Source of the DNA: Carposina sasakii | Taxonomy: Eukaryota; Arthropoda; Insecta; Lepidoptera; Carposinidae | Assembly (NCBI GenBank): GCA_014607495.2 | Contig: CP053166.1 | Location: forward strand, 12,108,455-12,172,454 | Direction: 5' to 3' | Length of the DNA stretch: 64,000 bases | Shown: piece after piece, positions 48,361 through 59,190 of the stretch | Layout of the letters: the number at the start of each line of letters is the position of its first letter | How positions within the stretch are numbered: the first letter of the stretch is position 1 | Translations under genes and position numbers: made by a program | The notes under the pieces: model-generated | Seen by the model: the letters and a program-made list of their open reading frames with translations, nothing else | Database searches by the model: none | What the model was told of the DNA's origin: nothing

Positions 48361-49065
48361 TTGCTGAGAGATTTGTATAAAAAAACTTATCATTAAAAAG
48401 TAAAGTAGTTCTGGAAAGTATTAAACCAAATTTTAACCTTTTAAACAGCCAAATAATGTTATAGTTTCAGATCTGAAACATGGTATTTCCCCCCCAATTT
48501 TGAAAATTATGAAATACATGAACAGAAAATGCAATAATTTATATAATAACCAGTTATTACCATATTATACTTATCCATATGAATGCAACACATTAGATAT
48601 TAAAATTAATGTTTTCAGAATTAGTAACAAATATGATTTTCTGAGAGCAATAGGACAAAAACATGGTTTTTATAGAATTTACACAGATGCAAGTAAAGGT
48701 GATTCAGTAGTTCGATCTGCTATCTATGACCCACAAACAAAATATTCTCAAAGTTTTAGACTGGACAATAATCTAAGCATCTTCTCAGCTGAAGCATATG
48801 CTATAATAAAAGCTTTACAATATGTAAAAAGTGTAAATAGTATACCTAAACATTGTATTATAATAACTGATAGCTTAAGTGTTTTAGAATGTATAAATAG
48901 TAATAATATATATAGCTCAAACTATCTAATTTCATTGATTAAATATTCACTACTCGAACTAACTACAATCAAAGTAGAATTTATGTGGGTTCCATCACAT
49001 AAAGGTATAGACGGAAATGAGATTGCTGACAGAACATGTTATTTAGGCATAAATGAAGAAATGAT

Positions 49066-49347
49066 ATGCTTAAAAAAGCGAAATCCTACAACATTAAAAA
49101 CAAGAACAAGCTTCAAGCAAAACATCTAGGATTCACAACTAATGCAGACACCCCAGTGTTTATCTCTGAGCAACTGACACCGATGGCAGCTCGTCTGTTC
49201 TTCTTGGCCCGTGACTTAGTAAAAAGCAATAAATATAAATATTGCTGGACCTCTATGGGTAGAGTTTTTGTTAGGCAAAATGATACTTCACAAGTCATTT
49301 ATATTACTAATGAAGCACAGATACATAAAATAATGCAGAGTATATGA
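49066..49347 (+). pseudogene. Nested element ORF1, C-terminal FP-like domain
   Basis: It encodes 'FISEQLTPMAARLFFLARDL' followed by 'YCWTSMGRVFVR' and an 'IYITNEAQIHKI' end. The pattern (LTP...LF..AR.L....YKYCWT..G.VFVR) is the small C-terminal domain found in ORF1 proteins of several insect CR1/Jockey-type retrotransposons, related to the baculovirus FP protein family. The N-terminal part is missing because the copy is 5'-truncated. It is a transposon protein, not evidence of a virus. Confidence 0.7.
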
Positions 49348-49657
49348 CTGATGAATAGCTTCTTGACCTACCTTATTTTTCTATATTGCTTAATTATTTA
49401 TAACCATTGTACCTTGTATGTAATAGCGCTGGGTTTTTGTCTTACAAATATTACTTACATAACCAAACCACATTCTACATTCCTAACCATGTACTCTCAT
49501 CTTCACACACACTTAAGATTTCGATTGCAAACTCTACCATTATTTTGATGACAAACTTTTTAGTTGCTTGGATATACCGGTTCGGCTCATTCCAAAACAT
49601 ACTTAATAATATTCACCACTACACAAATGCTTTCCTTTTAGTTTTATAAGAATAATA

Positions 49658-52612
49658 ATGGATAGTAATCTAATCACATTGGAAGAATTGGATAACATTA
49701 ATATTGTTAAGTCAATTACATGCGACATCACGGAACTATCGAATATTGTCCAGATTCCAGGGACAACTCTAACACTAATAACTCAAAACATAAGGAGTAT
49801 CTATCACAATTTCGACGATCTGCAGATCAACTTGTCACAGTTCTCGTTTGAACCGGATATTCTTATACTAACCGAGTGTAGACTGGATCCTCATAAACCG
49901 TTACCGTTATTAAACAATTACCTTTCGTATGCTACCCTCCACAAACTAAATCAAAACGACGGAGTTGTAGCCTACGTTAAATGTAACCTACAAGTATCAG
50001 TAACAGAATTGAAGCTGACGCACGCTTCTGGGCTGCAAATTATTACTAGAAACCACACGATTATAGGTATTTACCGCTCACCTTCTAATGCTAATGCTGA
50101 TAGCTTTATAAATTCAATTAACCTCCAGCTCGAAAATATAGCATCCCATAGAAATATAATCATTACAGGCGACATTAATATCAACATAATTGTTAAAAGT
50201 AAAGAAAAACCTCACGAGCGCAAAAATAGGTTGAAGTATCTGGGAGTTCTTACTCTGCATGGTATTATGTCCGGTCACTTTTTACCTACTAGAAAGCACA
50301 GCTGCCTTGACCATGTAATGCTCAAGCTTAATAAAAACAAAAATACCGCGCTGGTTGCTATTACTAACAGTACTATCACAGACCATGCTTTGGTTCTTTT
50401 AAATATTTGCAGCAAAAAGGATCTCCCTTCATGTAAATGCTTAAAAACGAAGCAAGAATTTAATTTTGATGAGGCATATAATTCTCTAATAACAACTGAT
50501 CTGTCACCGTTCAATAAATGGAGCGATGCTAACAATTTAGCTAGTTACTTAATTACCATTATCAGGACAGCACTCTTTTCTAACACCAAAACCATCATCA
50601 TTCGCAATGGCAAGCGCCCATTGAAGCCCTGGATAACTAGTGGGGCTCTACGCTGTATCAGACTTAGAAACAGTATGCAACTCAAACTAAAACATGACCC
50701 TCTTAATATTATATTAAACATAACTTACAAGCGTTTTCGTAACTTTTGCACAAACTTGATCAGAAAATTAAAAAGACAATACAATAAGCAGCAAATTGAG
50801 AACTCGGCTAAAAATCCTAAGAAACTATGGTCCACAATTAAGGAAATCACTCAATTTAAGTCCATGAAAAACTCTAACACGCAGCTTCTAAATATTGTAC
50901 CTGATCCCTCTCAGTCAATTAATATTGTAAATAATTTTTTTACGGGCATTGGGAAAACTTTAGCGGAAAACATTATTCGAGAAGCAGGTGTTCTAAGTGC
51001 ATCCTCAAATCTTATTAACCACTGTGTTTCATCGTTTGTGTTGTTGGATACCGATCCTACAGAAGTTAAAGTACTCCTTATGGGTCTTAAGTCTGATAGT
51101 GCCCCTGGTTGGGATGGCATTCCCACAAAATTTCTAAAACGATCAAGTGACTTTGTTACTCCACTGATCTGTCGGGTGGCCAATCTATGTTTTGAGACGG
51201 GAGTCTTTCCTGACGACTTCAAGCGATCTGTGGTTACTCCCATTCATAACTGGAAGCAGAGGCGATGTTAACAACTATAGACCCATATCTGTATTACCAC
51301 CCATCTCCAAAATTTTAGAAAAACTTATGAATCAAAGACTTATGGGTTATTTGAGTAAATGCAATATTCTGTCTAAATCTCAATATGGATTTAGAAAAGG
51401 TCTATCAACGCACGATGCCATTTCAGATCTAACTACATTGATTGCTAATAACGTAAATAAGGGTCACAAGTGCCTTACGGTCTTTATAGACCTAAAAAAG
51501 GCATTTGACACCGTTTCTGTTCCTAGACTTGTGTGCAAGCTTGAAAGAATTGGTGTCAGGGGCAGGGTTCTTGATCTTTTTAGAAGCTATTTATGTAACA
51601 GAAAGCAACAGGTTAAGATTGGAGATACTTATAGTGACGAAAACCAAATTGAGTTTGGTGTCCCACAAGGAAGTGTTCTCGGTCCGACACTATTTCTTAT
51701 TTACATCAATGATCTTTGTGACCTGTTGATCGAGAACGGTACTATTTTTTCCTATGCCGACGATACTGCTGTCGTTTTTTCGGGAACAACATGGGATGGT
51801 GTTAGGCGATCAGCTGAAAAGGGTCTGTCTGAGATCGCTGGTTGGCTAAATATTAATCTCCTTACACTAAATACTTCAAAGACGAATTTTATATGTTTCA
51901 GTTCAGATAAAAGGTCCCAACCGCCAGCGACATTTCTTCTTAGAATGCACACCTGTGTTGACCAATTCGATCTCTGTTCCTGTCCCTATCTCGAAAAAAA
52001 ATTGACGCGATAAAATATTTGGGTGTTATGTTGGATTACAGGCTCTCATGGCACTCACATCTCGAGTTAATCATGGGGCGTGTCAGGAGGCTAATTTGGA
52101 TTTTCAAAAACCTACGCCATATTATGAATAGTGAACTTCTAAACAAGGTTTACATGGCTTTAGCGCAATCAGTGATCACATATTGCATTCCTGTTTGGGG
52201 TGGAGCTACTAAGACTAGGTTCCTTGATCTAGAAAGAGCCCAAAGATCACTTCTTAAAGTAATGTATTTTAAACAATACCGATATCCAACTGCAGACCTA
52301 TATAGACTTTGTGATCTCCTATCAGTTAGGAAACTTTATGTTTTAAATGCAATCTTATCTTTACATAAAAAACTTCCATTTAACCCAAATATACTCGATA
52401 AAAGACGTAAGCACTCCGTGATCCCTCCACTCCCAGCGCGTTCTGGCTTCGCTGGACGACAATACGCCACTCTATCTGGATATATGTATAATTTGGTGAA
52501 TCAAAAACTTAACATCTATCCTGAACCCTTATACACATGTAAAAAACTGTTAACGGAATGGTTAAAAACAATATCTTATGAAGAGGTAGAAACTTTGGTT
52601 AAAAGAAAATAA
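49658..52612 (+). pseudogene. Nested element ORF2: endonuclease and reverse transcriptase
   Basis: The endonuclease spans about 49770-50400: 'TQNIRSIYHNF', 'LTECRLD', 'IYRSPS', 'ITGDINI', 'TITDHALV'. The RT has 'APGWDGIP', 'NYRPISVLPPISKILEK', 'FIDLKKAFDTV', 'VPQGSVLGP' and catalytic 'YADD' (about 51753). No RNase H follows; the C-terminus (52019-52612) is the usual Jockey-superfamily thumb region. Two frame shifts interrupt it, near 51250 and in an A8 run near 51990-52000. The intact length would be normal for the family. Inactive. Confidence 0.85.
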
Positions 52613-53739
52613 TAATCACATAACACAATAACTCCTAGATAATTATGGTGAGAATTGAAGCAAATATAAATCCATAGAATGTCATAGATAAAACATGCAA
52701 CTATAGAATTTAGCAACTGTAGCTATCCAACCCACCTGTTGACTTATACTTAAAATGTCACCCACACACACACATATCACATCCTCGGGGAATGGTGTAA
52801 TTGGTTTTCTTTTTTCTTTATTATTTTTATTGCATGCTTTCATATATTAATTGCAGTAATCCACCTCTTGTTGTTAAATCTTTTGTAAAACGACTATGGG
52901 CAAGAGCGAGATATCCCCAACACAAGTATTATTATTACTTACTGGGGCTTTCTCGACAGAACAGAAAATGTTTTACTGAAATAAAGCAATTTTTATTTTT
53001 ATTTAAATGAAATAGATATAAATAACCTTCATGTCCCGAGAGAAGACTACAATAACATGATAAACATAACATGCAAAACATTATGGCAAGACCTATGGAA
53101 GCTAACACTAGAAGATAAAGGGAAATGGTATGGAGAAATTCAAGTTAACTTACCCGTTAAACCCTGGTACAAATCATATAAAGGTGTCATAAACAGAGAG
53201 TTCATCACAATAATCAATAGACTTAGATTTGGTCACAATCGGTCCCCCGCCCATCTAAATCGTTTGAACATAATAAATAGCGCAGACTGCCCATATCCCA
53301 ACTGCACAAATTCAAATTGCGATGCAAAGCATTTAATTGAAGAGTGTCCGAATTTTAAAGAAGAACGACACACATATTTAACTCTGAAACAAAAAAAACA
53401 GGAACAGCTCTATGATGACGAACAGGAAGGAAACGAAACTGTGGTAAACCCGATAAACTTGAAGCAAATGTTACAAAACGCTGAAAACTACCAAAATCTA
53501 TATACATTTATCAGAAAAACGGAAATTGAAATTTAAAGAAAAATAGAAGAAATTGAGTAAAGTGAATAGTGTTCTGTAGTGAAGTGTTAATATTAATTAG
53601 ACTATAACCTTTTATTCTTATATATTTTTACATATTATTCTTTGTATATTTAGTTAGGCGATTGTTCAAATATTGTTATGGTGAAAGGACTTGTACCAGT
53701 GCCAATAAATACTTTAAAAAAAAAAAAATACAGTGGAAA

Positions 53740-55238
53740 TAGCATAGGAAGTAAGCAAATATGTCATCCGTCTAACACATTATTATTTGTTTAAATATTT
53801 TATGTAAAATATTATGTTATCCACTGATTATTAACATAAAACAGAAACCTTTTGAAAATTACTTAGTGAAAGTAAGATATTCCGTGAGATATTTTAAAGT
53901 TTCGGGAATTGTTTCCGCAATTTTTAAAAACACACAGGCATTATAGCACGTTTTGTCTATACCGTTGTCATAGACGAACTAAACCTTGTGATCTGCGCTT
54001 GTCAGTTTTGAGCAGATTACGGACGATCCGTATATTGAGAGCTGACCCTATATCTAGTATTAATTCATCTAAGATTCCAAGGCCCCAACTCGAAATTCAG
54101 AGTTTATAAACTCGTACTCTATCTTGTCTTTTTTCAATATGTTAGAGAGAAACAAACATATTTTTCTAGGTATTTATTTAAATGTGTGTAACACCTAAAA
54201 AGTTACCAAAGTTACCATTTTCGTCACATCCGGAACACGGTCTCTAGTCCAACCCAACCCAATTGCGATATCAAGATATTCCTAATATAAGGCTAGGCCC
54301 TTAGGTACTTGACAGCGAAAGGTTGTGATTTAATTTACTCGCTTCTATTTATTTCTAGTATTACGTTTTTGAAAATGTAAACAAAGTGAGATTTTTGAAT
54401 AATATTTTAGTATCGGAGGTGTTTAAGCATTGTTATTTTATATATTTTATATCTTAACGTATATTATGATTAGATGTAACGTATATTCATCAAATACATT
54501 GTATGCCGGATATATTTTGAGCTTTCATAGGTAAGTTTTGTTTTCTTTTTATCTATAGATGTCTCCTGAATAAAGCCTAGTTTTTCAAAGTGAGTCATGG
54601 AAATATATACATGTTAATAAAGGTAATATTTAAATACTACCAACTTCAGTAAATATTAATATAAAACGATGTTTTCATTTTACCTTATAGGTTATGCTAG
54701 TGCCGAAAATCTTACCCGGTTTATATATCGATATTTCATTTATAATGTAATTTGTTATTTTGAAGGATCCCGTCAGAGAAAAATTATGGATCGAAGCAAT
54801 TGGCTGGAACAGGGAAAGGAATCGGAGAAAACATTTTATTGCTAACGATGTTACAAATAATACATCGACGAATGTCTGACGACTGACTGTGTGTGAAAAT
54901 ATTAACGATTACGAATAAGAGAATTTAGATAGTAGTTATAAATCTTAATATTATATTAACCATTATTACTTCTTTTTCTTTTTATTTATCCCTTTTACAT
55001 ATGCAATTTACATTTTTTTTCAATTTGAGAAGAGAATTCTGGCTCTGGCAAATAGGCAGATTATTTTATATTTCAGTTAACTAATCGGCATGGTATCATC
55101 TAAAGGTCAGCGGCGCCCGTTACTTATCGGTATTTTAGGTGACTAGATATACACTTAGAAGCGAAACGATGTTGCTAACTTGTTAATATACACATACACA
55201 CGGTATGCAAACGTATGTAATGGATATTTATACTTTAC
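53740..55238. other. Intergenic DNA between the two I-like elements
   Basis: AT-rich with no domain-bearing frame. Nothing recurs elsewhere in the window. Confidence 0.45.
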
Positions 55239-55400
55239 TAGCGACCCACCCTGGCTTCGCACGGGTGCAGTGCTGATACTATACATATATAAACCTTCCT
55301 CGTGAATCACTCTATCCATTAAAAACCGCATCAATATTCGTTCCCTAATTTCTAAATCTAAGTATACATAGGGACGGACAGATAGCGGCAAGTGACTTTG
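55239..55400 (-). mobile_element. Helitron-like tail fragment
   Basis: It starts 'ctagcgacccaccctggctt' and matches 13882-14005 over more than 100 bp. Confidence 0.6.
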
Positions 55401-55633
55401 TTTTACGTTAATGTACGCAAGTTGCCGATTCCGATTATGGGCACGGGCATTGAAACAAACTCTTACTATCTAAGGGGGCACGGAACTTCTTCTAGTTATT
55501 CAGTGATGATGATGAATGATTAGCATAGCTTTATATATCGACATTTTCATGAATTTAGACATATTTTAACATTTAGAGCACATCCTTAATTATCTTCGTT
55601 GTCTATGGTCAGAATGAGAAAGTGGTACGTTCT

Positions 55634-56626
55634 TCATGGGCCCATGTAAGTTATTTCTGCAATCATTTTTCATTTTGACGAACTTTACACTTGTTCTTGA
55701 GGATTTTCCCGACGTTTCCACTCATCATCATTGTCATTCATCATAAATTCAGAATACATTTTACTAAACAATGATTAGGCTGTATGGGCTTAGTTCCCCT
55801 TGCCTTTCCTTCGGGATAAACTAAAAAAAAAAGGCGGGTGGGGCTGTGTCGGGGCACACGGCCGTTGGTTTTAACGTGAAACGTCTATGTTAGCGAATCG
55901 CTTTTAAAGTAAAAGATTGAAATGAAAACAAGATGGACGCTGTTTTAAGTATTTTAATAAAAAAAGAACAGGTACGTAATAGAAACATAAAATACATAGC
56001 AAATGTTTATATATTTATTGTCACTTTCTGGTTATTTTAAATAGCAGCCGCCCACGACTTCGTCCGCGTGAGGGGGCGTTGTACCCGTGCGAAGCCGGGC
56101 AGGTTGTTGTATAGACTGTAGCCTTCCTTGGTAAATGGGCTATCTAACACTGAAAGAATTTTTCAAATCAGACCAGTAGTTCCTGAGATTAGCGCGTTCA
56201 AACAAACAAACAAACAAACTCTTCAGCTTTATAATATTAGTATAGATATAAATACTGTCCAAATTACACTTATTTTTGTATAAATCAATCGGTTCAAATA
56301 AACTTGACAAACACACGAAAGAATCACCACGCTATAAAGTCGGAGTCACGAGTTACACTGAATAGAAACAAGCGTGAGCGCCGGTTTCGCACAGTTATCG
56401 CAGTATCCCTCCCCCGCCGCCCCGCTTGACCCCGACACGAACTCAATGTCATAACAGCGAGCTGACTATATAAGTGAAATATTTACACCACATTTTTGTT
56501 TCTAAGACCAATAGTTTTTTAATTATTAAGGTACGATGATATAGACCTTTTCGTTACGGTCCAGTTTTTAAACCTGGTACCCGTATGTGTCGGCGCGATT
56601 TTAAAGACGTTTCACGTCAAAAAAAA
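55634..56626 (+). mobile_element. Short relative of element 2 plus a further insert
   Basis: It is flanked by the 14-bp direct repeat 'aagtggtacgttct' (55620-55633 and 56627-56640). The first 200 bp ('tcatgggcccatgtaagtt' to 'ccttcgggataaactaaaa') are the same 3' UTR as element 2 at 63118-63329, so this is a heavily 5'-truncated sister copy. Its poly(A) is interrupted by a second insert (55833-56618). Confidence 0.65.
55833..56618. mobile_element. Unclassified insert inside a poly(A) tail
   Basis: This 786-bp piece lies between two runs of ten A. It starts 'ggcgggtggggctgtgtcgg' and ends 'aaagacgtttcacgtc'. 'acgtgaaacgtct' near the start is inverted near the end (56605-56617). A Helitron-type fragment ('gacttcgtccgcgtgagg' to 'cagctttataatattagtat') occupies about 56045-56250, and a GC-rich patch follows near 56400-56460. 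No ORF. Confidence 0.45.
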
Positions 56627-57618
56627 AAGTGGTACGTTCTATAGCCGAATCTACAACATATCTGAACTTTGAACTCCAGGACATTGTATTTTGGTCCAAA
56701 TTATTGCCATGTTTTGAAAATAATTACCATAGTTTGCTTCAAGATATTCCAATAACATTAATTAAATTTCAGTCTAAGTTTGAATTCTATGAATTTTTAC
56801 ATGACAAATCAGATTTCATTAAAATATATACTGATGGGTCTAAAACTCCTACTCGTACAAGCTTTGCCTTTTATGATTCTACGAATAATTGGGGTAAGAT
56901 TTATTCGTGTAATAATTATTTTTCAGTTTATTCCACTGAAATATTAGCCATGATTTATGCTCTTTTATATATAAAAAACAATACATTTTCATGTAATAAT
57001 GTTATAATTTTATCTGATTCAATGAGTGCTCTTCAAGCATTAGCAAATCCTCAAATAAAAGCTGATGTCAATTATTTAATGTACATTTTACGGAAATATA
57101 CTAAGGATCTTTATAATAATAATTTTAATGTAGAATTTTGTTGGGTTCCTGGACATTCGGGTATACTTGGGAATGAAATAGTAGACTCACTCACTAAAAT
57201 ATCTAAAAATGTTGAGAACTGTAAATTTAACGTTCCGTATTCTGACTTACATACACTTTTAAAGGACATAATGTTTAAGCGATGGTCAATGTATCTACAC
57301 AATAGTAGAAAATTAAAAGGTAAATGGCTAGCTGAAATTCAGCCTAAACCATCCACTTCGGCTTGGTTTGAAAAAGGGAATATGTTCTTGGGTAGGGAGT
57401 TCATTAAAACTTTGTGCAGACTTCACATTGGCCATTGCCAATTTCCAGCTCATCTATTTAGATTGAAGCTTAATACTAATGCCATCTGCAAATTTTGCCC
57501 CGTTGACAATAGTGACTTACAGCATTTATTTTATGATTGTACTAATTTTAATTTACAAAAATTATTATTTATTAGAAGCGTTTTACCTACCAATAAAACG
57601 CATATTAATTTACTTACC

Positions 57619-57785
57619 TTATTCGAAGCTCACTTCATATGAGATAGATGTCACTGTTCCCACCGCTATATTGCTGTCTCTTTCTACCCTATACTACCAT
57701 CCCTCTCTACCACCATCTCCATTTCCGATGGGACGTTGTTACCGACTTGAACATTGGAAAAATGGCGGGCGTTTATTCCTCATTG
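57619..57785 (+). repeat. DIRS left inverted terminal repeat (167 bp)
   Basis: It runs from 'ttattcgaagctcac' to 'tttattcctcattg' and reads as the exact reverse complement of 62619-62785. Outside it lies a 45-bp end extension (57574-57618) that is not in the right repeat. Confidence 0.9.
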
Positions 57786-57815
57786 AGTCGAATATAACCA
57801 GGCAGAAATTATTTT

Positions 57816-57919
57816 GTGAGCTTCGAATAAGGTAAGTAAATTAATATGCGTTTTATTGGTAGGTAAAACGCTTCTATTAATTTGACTTGACCGTTATTCG
57901 AAGCTCACTTCATATGAGA
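57816..57919 (-). repeat. DIRS internal complementary region
   Basis: 57816-57875 is the reverse complement of the left end (57574-57633) and 57876-57919 is the reverse complement of the right end (62760-62803), joined directly. In DIRS replication this segment templates closure of the two ends into a circle. The join point defines the element termini. Confidence 0.9.
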
Positions 57920-58213
57920 CCTGTTTGTTATCGCCTAGTGGTAGAGTAGGTACAATATGGACGCCAATGTGATAGTACCCCACACTTTTCATGAAAAGAA
58001 AAGTGTCCACCTACATGTAAATTATTGACTGAAATGGATTGATGATAAATAAAAGTTTTCTTTATTCAGTTAGGTAAGAATATATATTCTTAAATAAGAC
58101 AAGGTAGGTATAAAACTATTATTATTATCCAGACCTTATGTTAAATTTAAATAATATGTAAATCAGTACATTTCTCAAATAGATTTAGGGACACAATTAC
58201 AAAAATAAATCAA

Positions 58214-59190
58214 CTATTTATACAGGAGTAAAAACAACTTTGTTACACTCTTGCTAGTGGAAGGGTTAGATTGTAGTACCTCGCGCCTATAAAACTTTTG
58301 GAAAGTATTTCCAGAAAGCCAATTACCCCTGGATAGGATTTCCTCGATTGGGTAGTTATCTAGCCAATTTTTTGAAGCCACAGCCGAGCGTATGCTGCCT
58401 GGTGTTGCTGAAATATTGGCTTCCACTAGCAAGGTTTTTACCCATCCCGCAATTATAGCCCGGGATGCTGCTTTTATTTCACCACGTATAGTAACAAATA
58501 GATTATTACATTTAACAGAATTGCGGCTATTATGAATCAATTTGATTAAATTATTTATCCAATAAACAGGGTCTAAGTTTCTATTATCTAAATTACAATA
58601 TAATTTGTCTATAATCTGACTTGTCAGTTTTCGAACCAAAAACTGGCCAAAATGTTATAGAATTATCTGATTTGACACAATGATCTACATCGATATTCAA
58701 CAATGTCAAATCATGTATTCTTCGACCAGAACACAATAACAACAGAATAGCTGTATGACGAGAAACCTGAAATATATTAGTTAAATCAACTGTGCTATTA
58801 TTTAAGTGAATCACCAAGTCATCAATATTCAAACTGGTGGTTTAGGTAGAATTGGATTTTTAAGTGCTATCGATTTCAAAACATGCTTGACCAAGACGTT
58901 TGAGCTTAACTGGCCCGACATTTTAGCATTACACAATGTAGAAATAGCAGATTTATAAGAAAGAATCGTGTTGTAGGATAATTTATGTATCAAATGTAAA
59001 TCAGCAATAAATTTGGCCAGTAGTGAGCCTGACGGACAAGTAGGGTCTAGATTTTTGTCTGTACACCACTGAATCCATTTTTTCCAAGCTACACTATACA
59101 CTTTTCGAGTAGAAGGCCGCCAGGACGATTCTAGTAGGTTAATTTGATCTTTACTCCAACCAGTTAGGTCCCCAGACCACCCCCACATTT
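58214..59190 (-). pseudogene. DIRS tyrosine recombinase
   Basis: The core-binding part lies at the end of the frame 60229-58829: 'SWRPSTRKVYSVAWKKW', 'YNTILSYKSAISTL'. The catalytic part continues in two other frames: 'LLLLCSGRRIHDLTLL' (first Arg box, about 58730) and 'ILSRGNWLSGNTFQKFYRRE' (about 58270-58330, end box with the Tyr). It would integrate the circular DNA copy. Frame shifts near 58845 and 58600-58640 break it. The recombinase frame overlaps the RT frame upstream, as in DIRS-1, so part of 59190-60229 may belong to it. Confidence 0.8.

Larger units (their letters stand above)
49058..53004 (+). mobile_element. CR1/Daphne-like non-LTR element nested in element 1
   Basis: It is bounded by the 7-bp target duplication 'aaatgaa' (49051-49057 and 53005-53011). 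It begins within ORF1 (5'-truncated), contains an endonuclease-RT ORF2 without RNase H, and ends in an 'atttttatttttattt' tail rather than long poly(A). The RT type and the ORF1 domain suggest the CR1/Daphne group; exact clade not resolved. 3,947 bp. Confidence 0.85.
48500..53536 (+). pseudogene. I-like element 1 ORF2: RNase H and C-terminal Cys motif, split
   Basis: The first part (48500-49057) holds RNase H with 'YTDASKG', 'SAEAYAI', 'TDSLSVL' and 'WVPSHKGIDGNEIAD' (D, E, D, D). The second part (53012-53536) carries the cysteine motif 'CPYPNCTNSNCDAKHLIEEC' (near 53290-53350) that follows RNase H in I-type elements. The codon ending at 49057 and the codon starting at 53012 are in the same frame, so the 3,954 bases between (nested element plus one duplicated target) are a clean insertion. 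RNase H degrades the RNA strand of the hybrid during reverse transcription. Confidence 0.85.
44560..53727 (+). mobile_element. Full-length I-clade-like non-LTR retrotransposon (element 1)
   Basis: It is flanked by the 12-bp target duplication 'tacagtggaaat' (44548-44559 and 53728-53739) and ends in a poly(A) run after 'ccaataaatacttt'. Gene order is gag-like ORF1 with three zinc knuckles, then endonuclease, reverse transcriptase, RNase H and a C-terminal cysteine motif. RNase H, the zinc knuckles and a 12-bp duplication point to the I clade. Without the nested insert it measures about 5.2 kb, close to the fly I factor. Several frame breaks make it inactive. Confidence 0.85.

Noticed and set aside
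49130..49347. Viral (baculovirus) gene from the FP-like domain
   Set aside because: The domain sits at the usual ORF1 position directly before a non-LTR ORF2 and inside a bounded retrotransposon.
57574..57642. C-terminal end of the element 2 RNase H frame running to 57642
   Set aside because: The bases after 57573 belong to the DIRS left end; the true continuation is at 62804.
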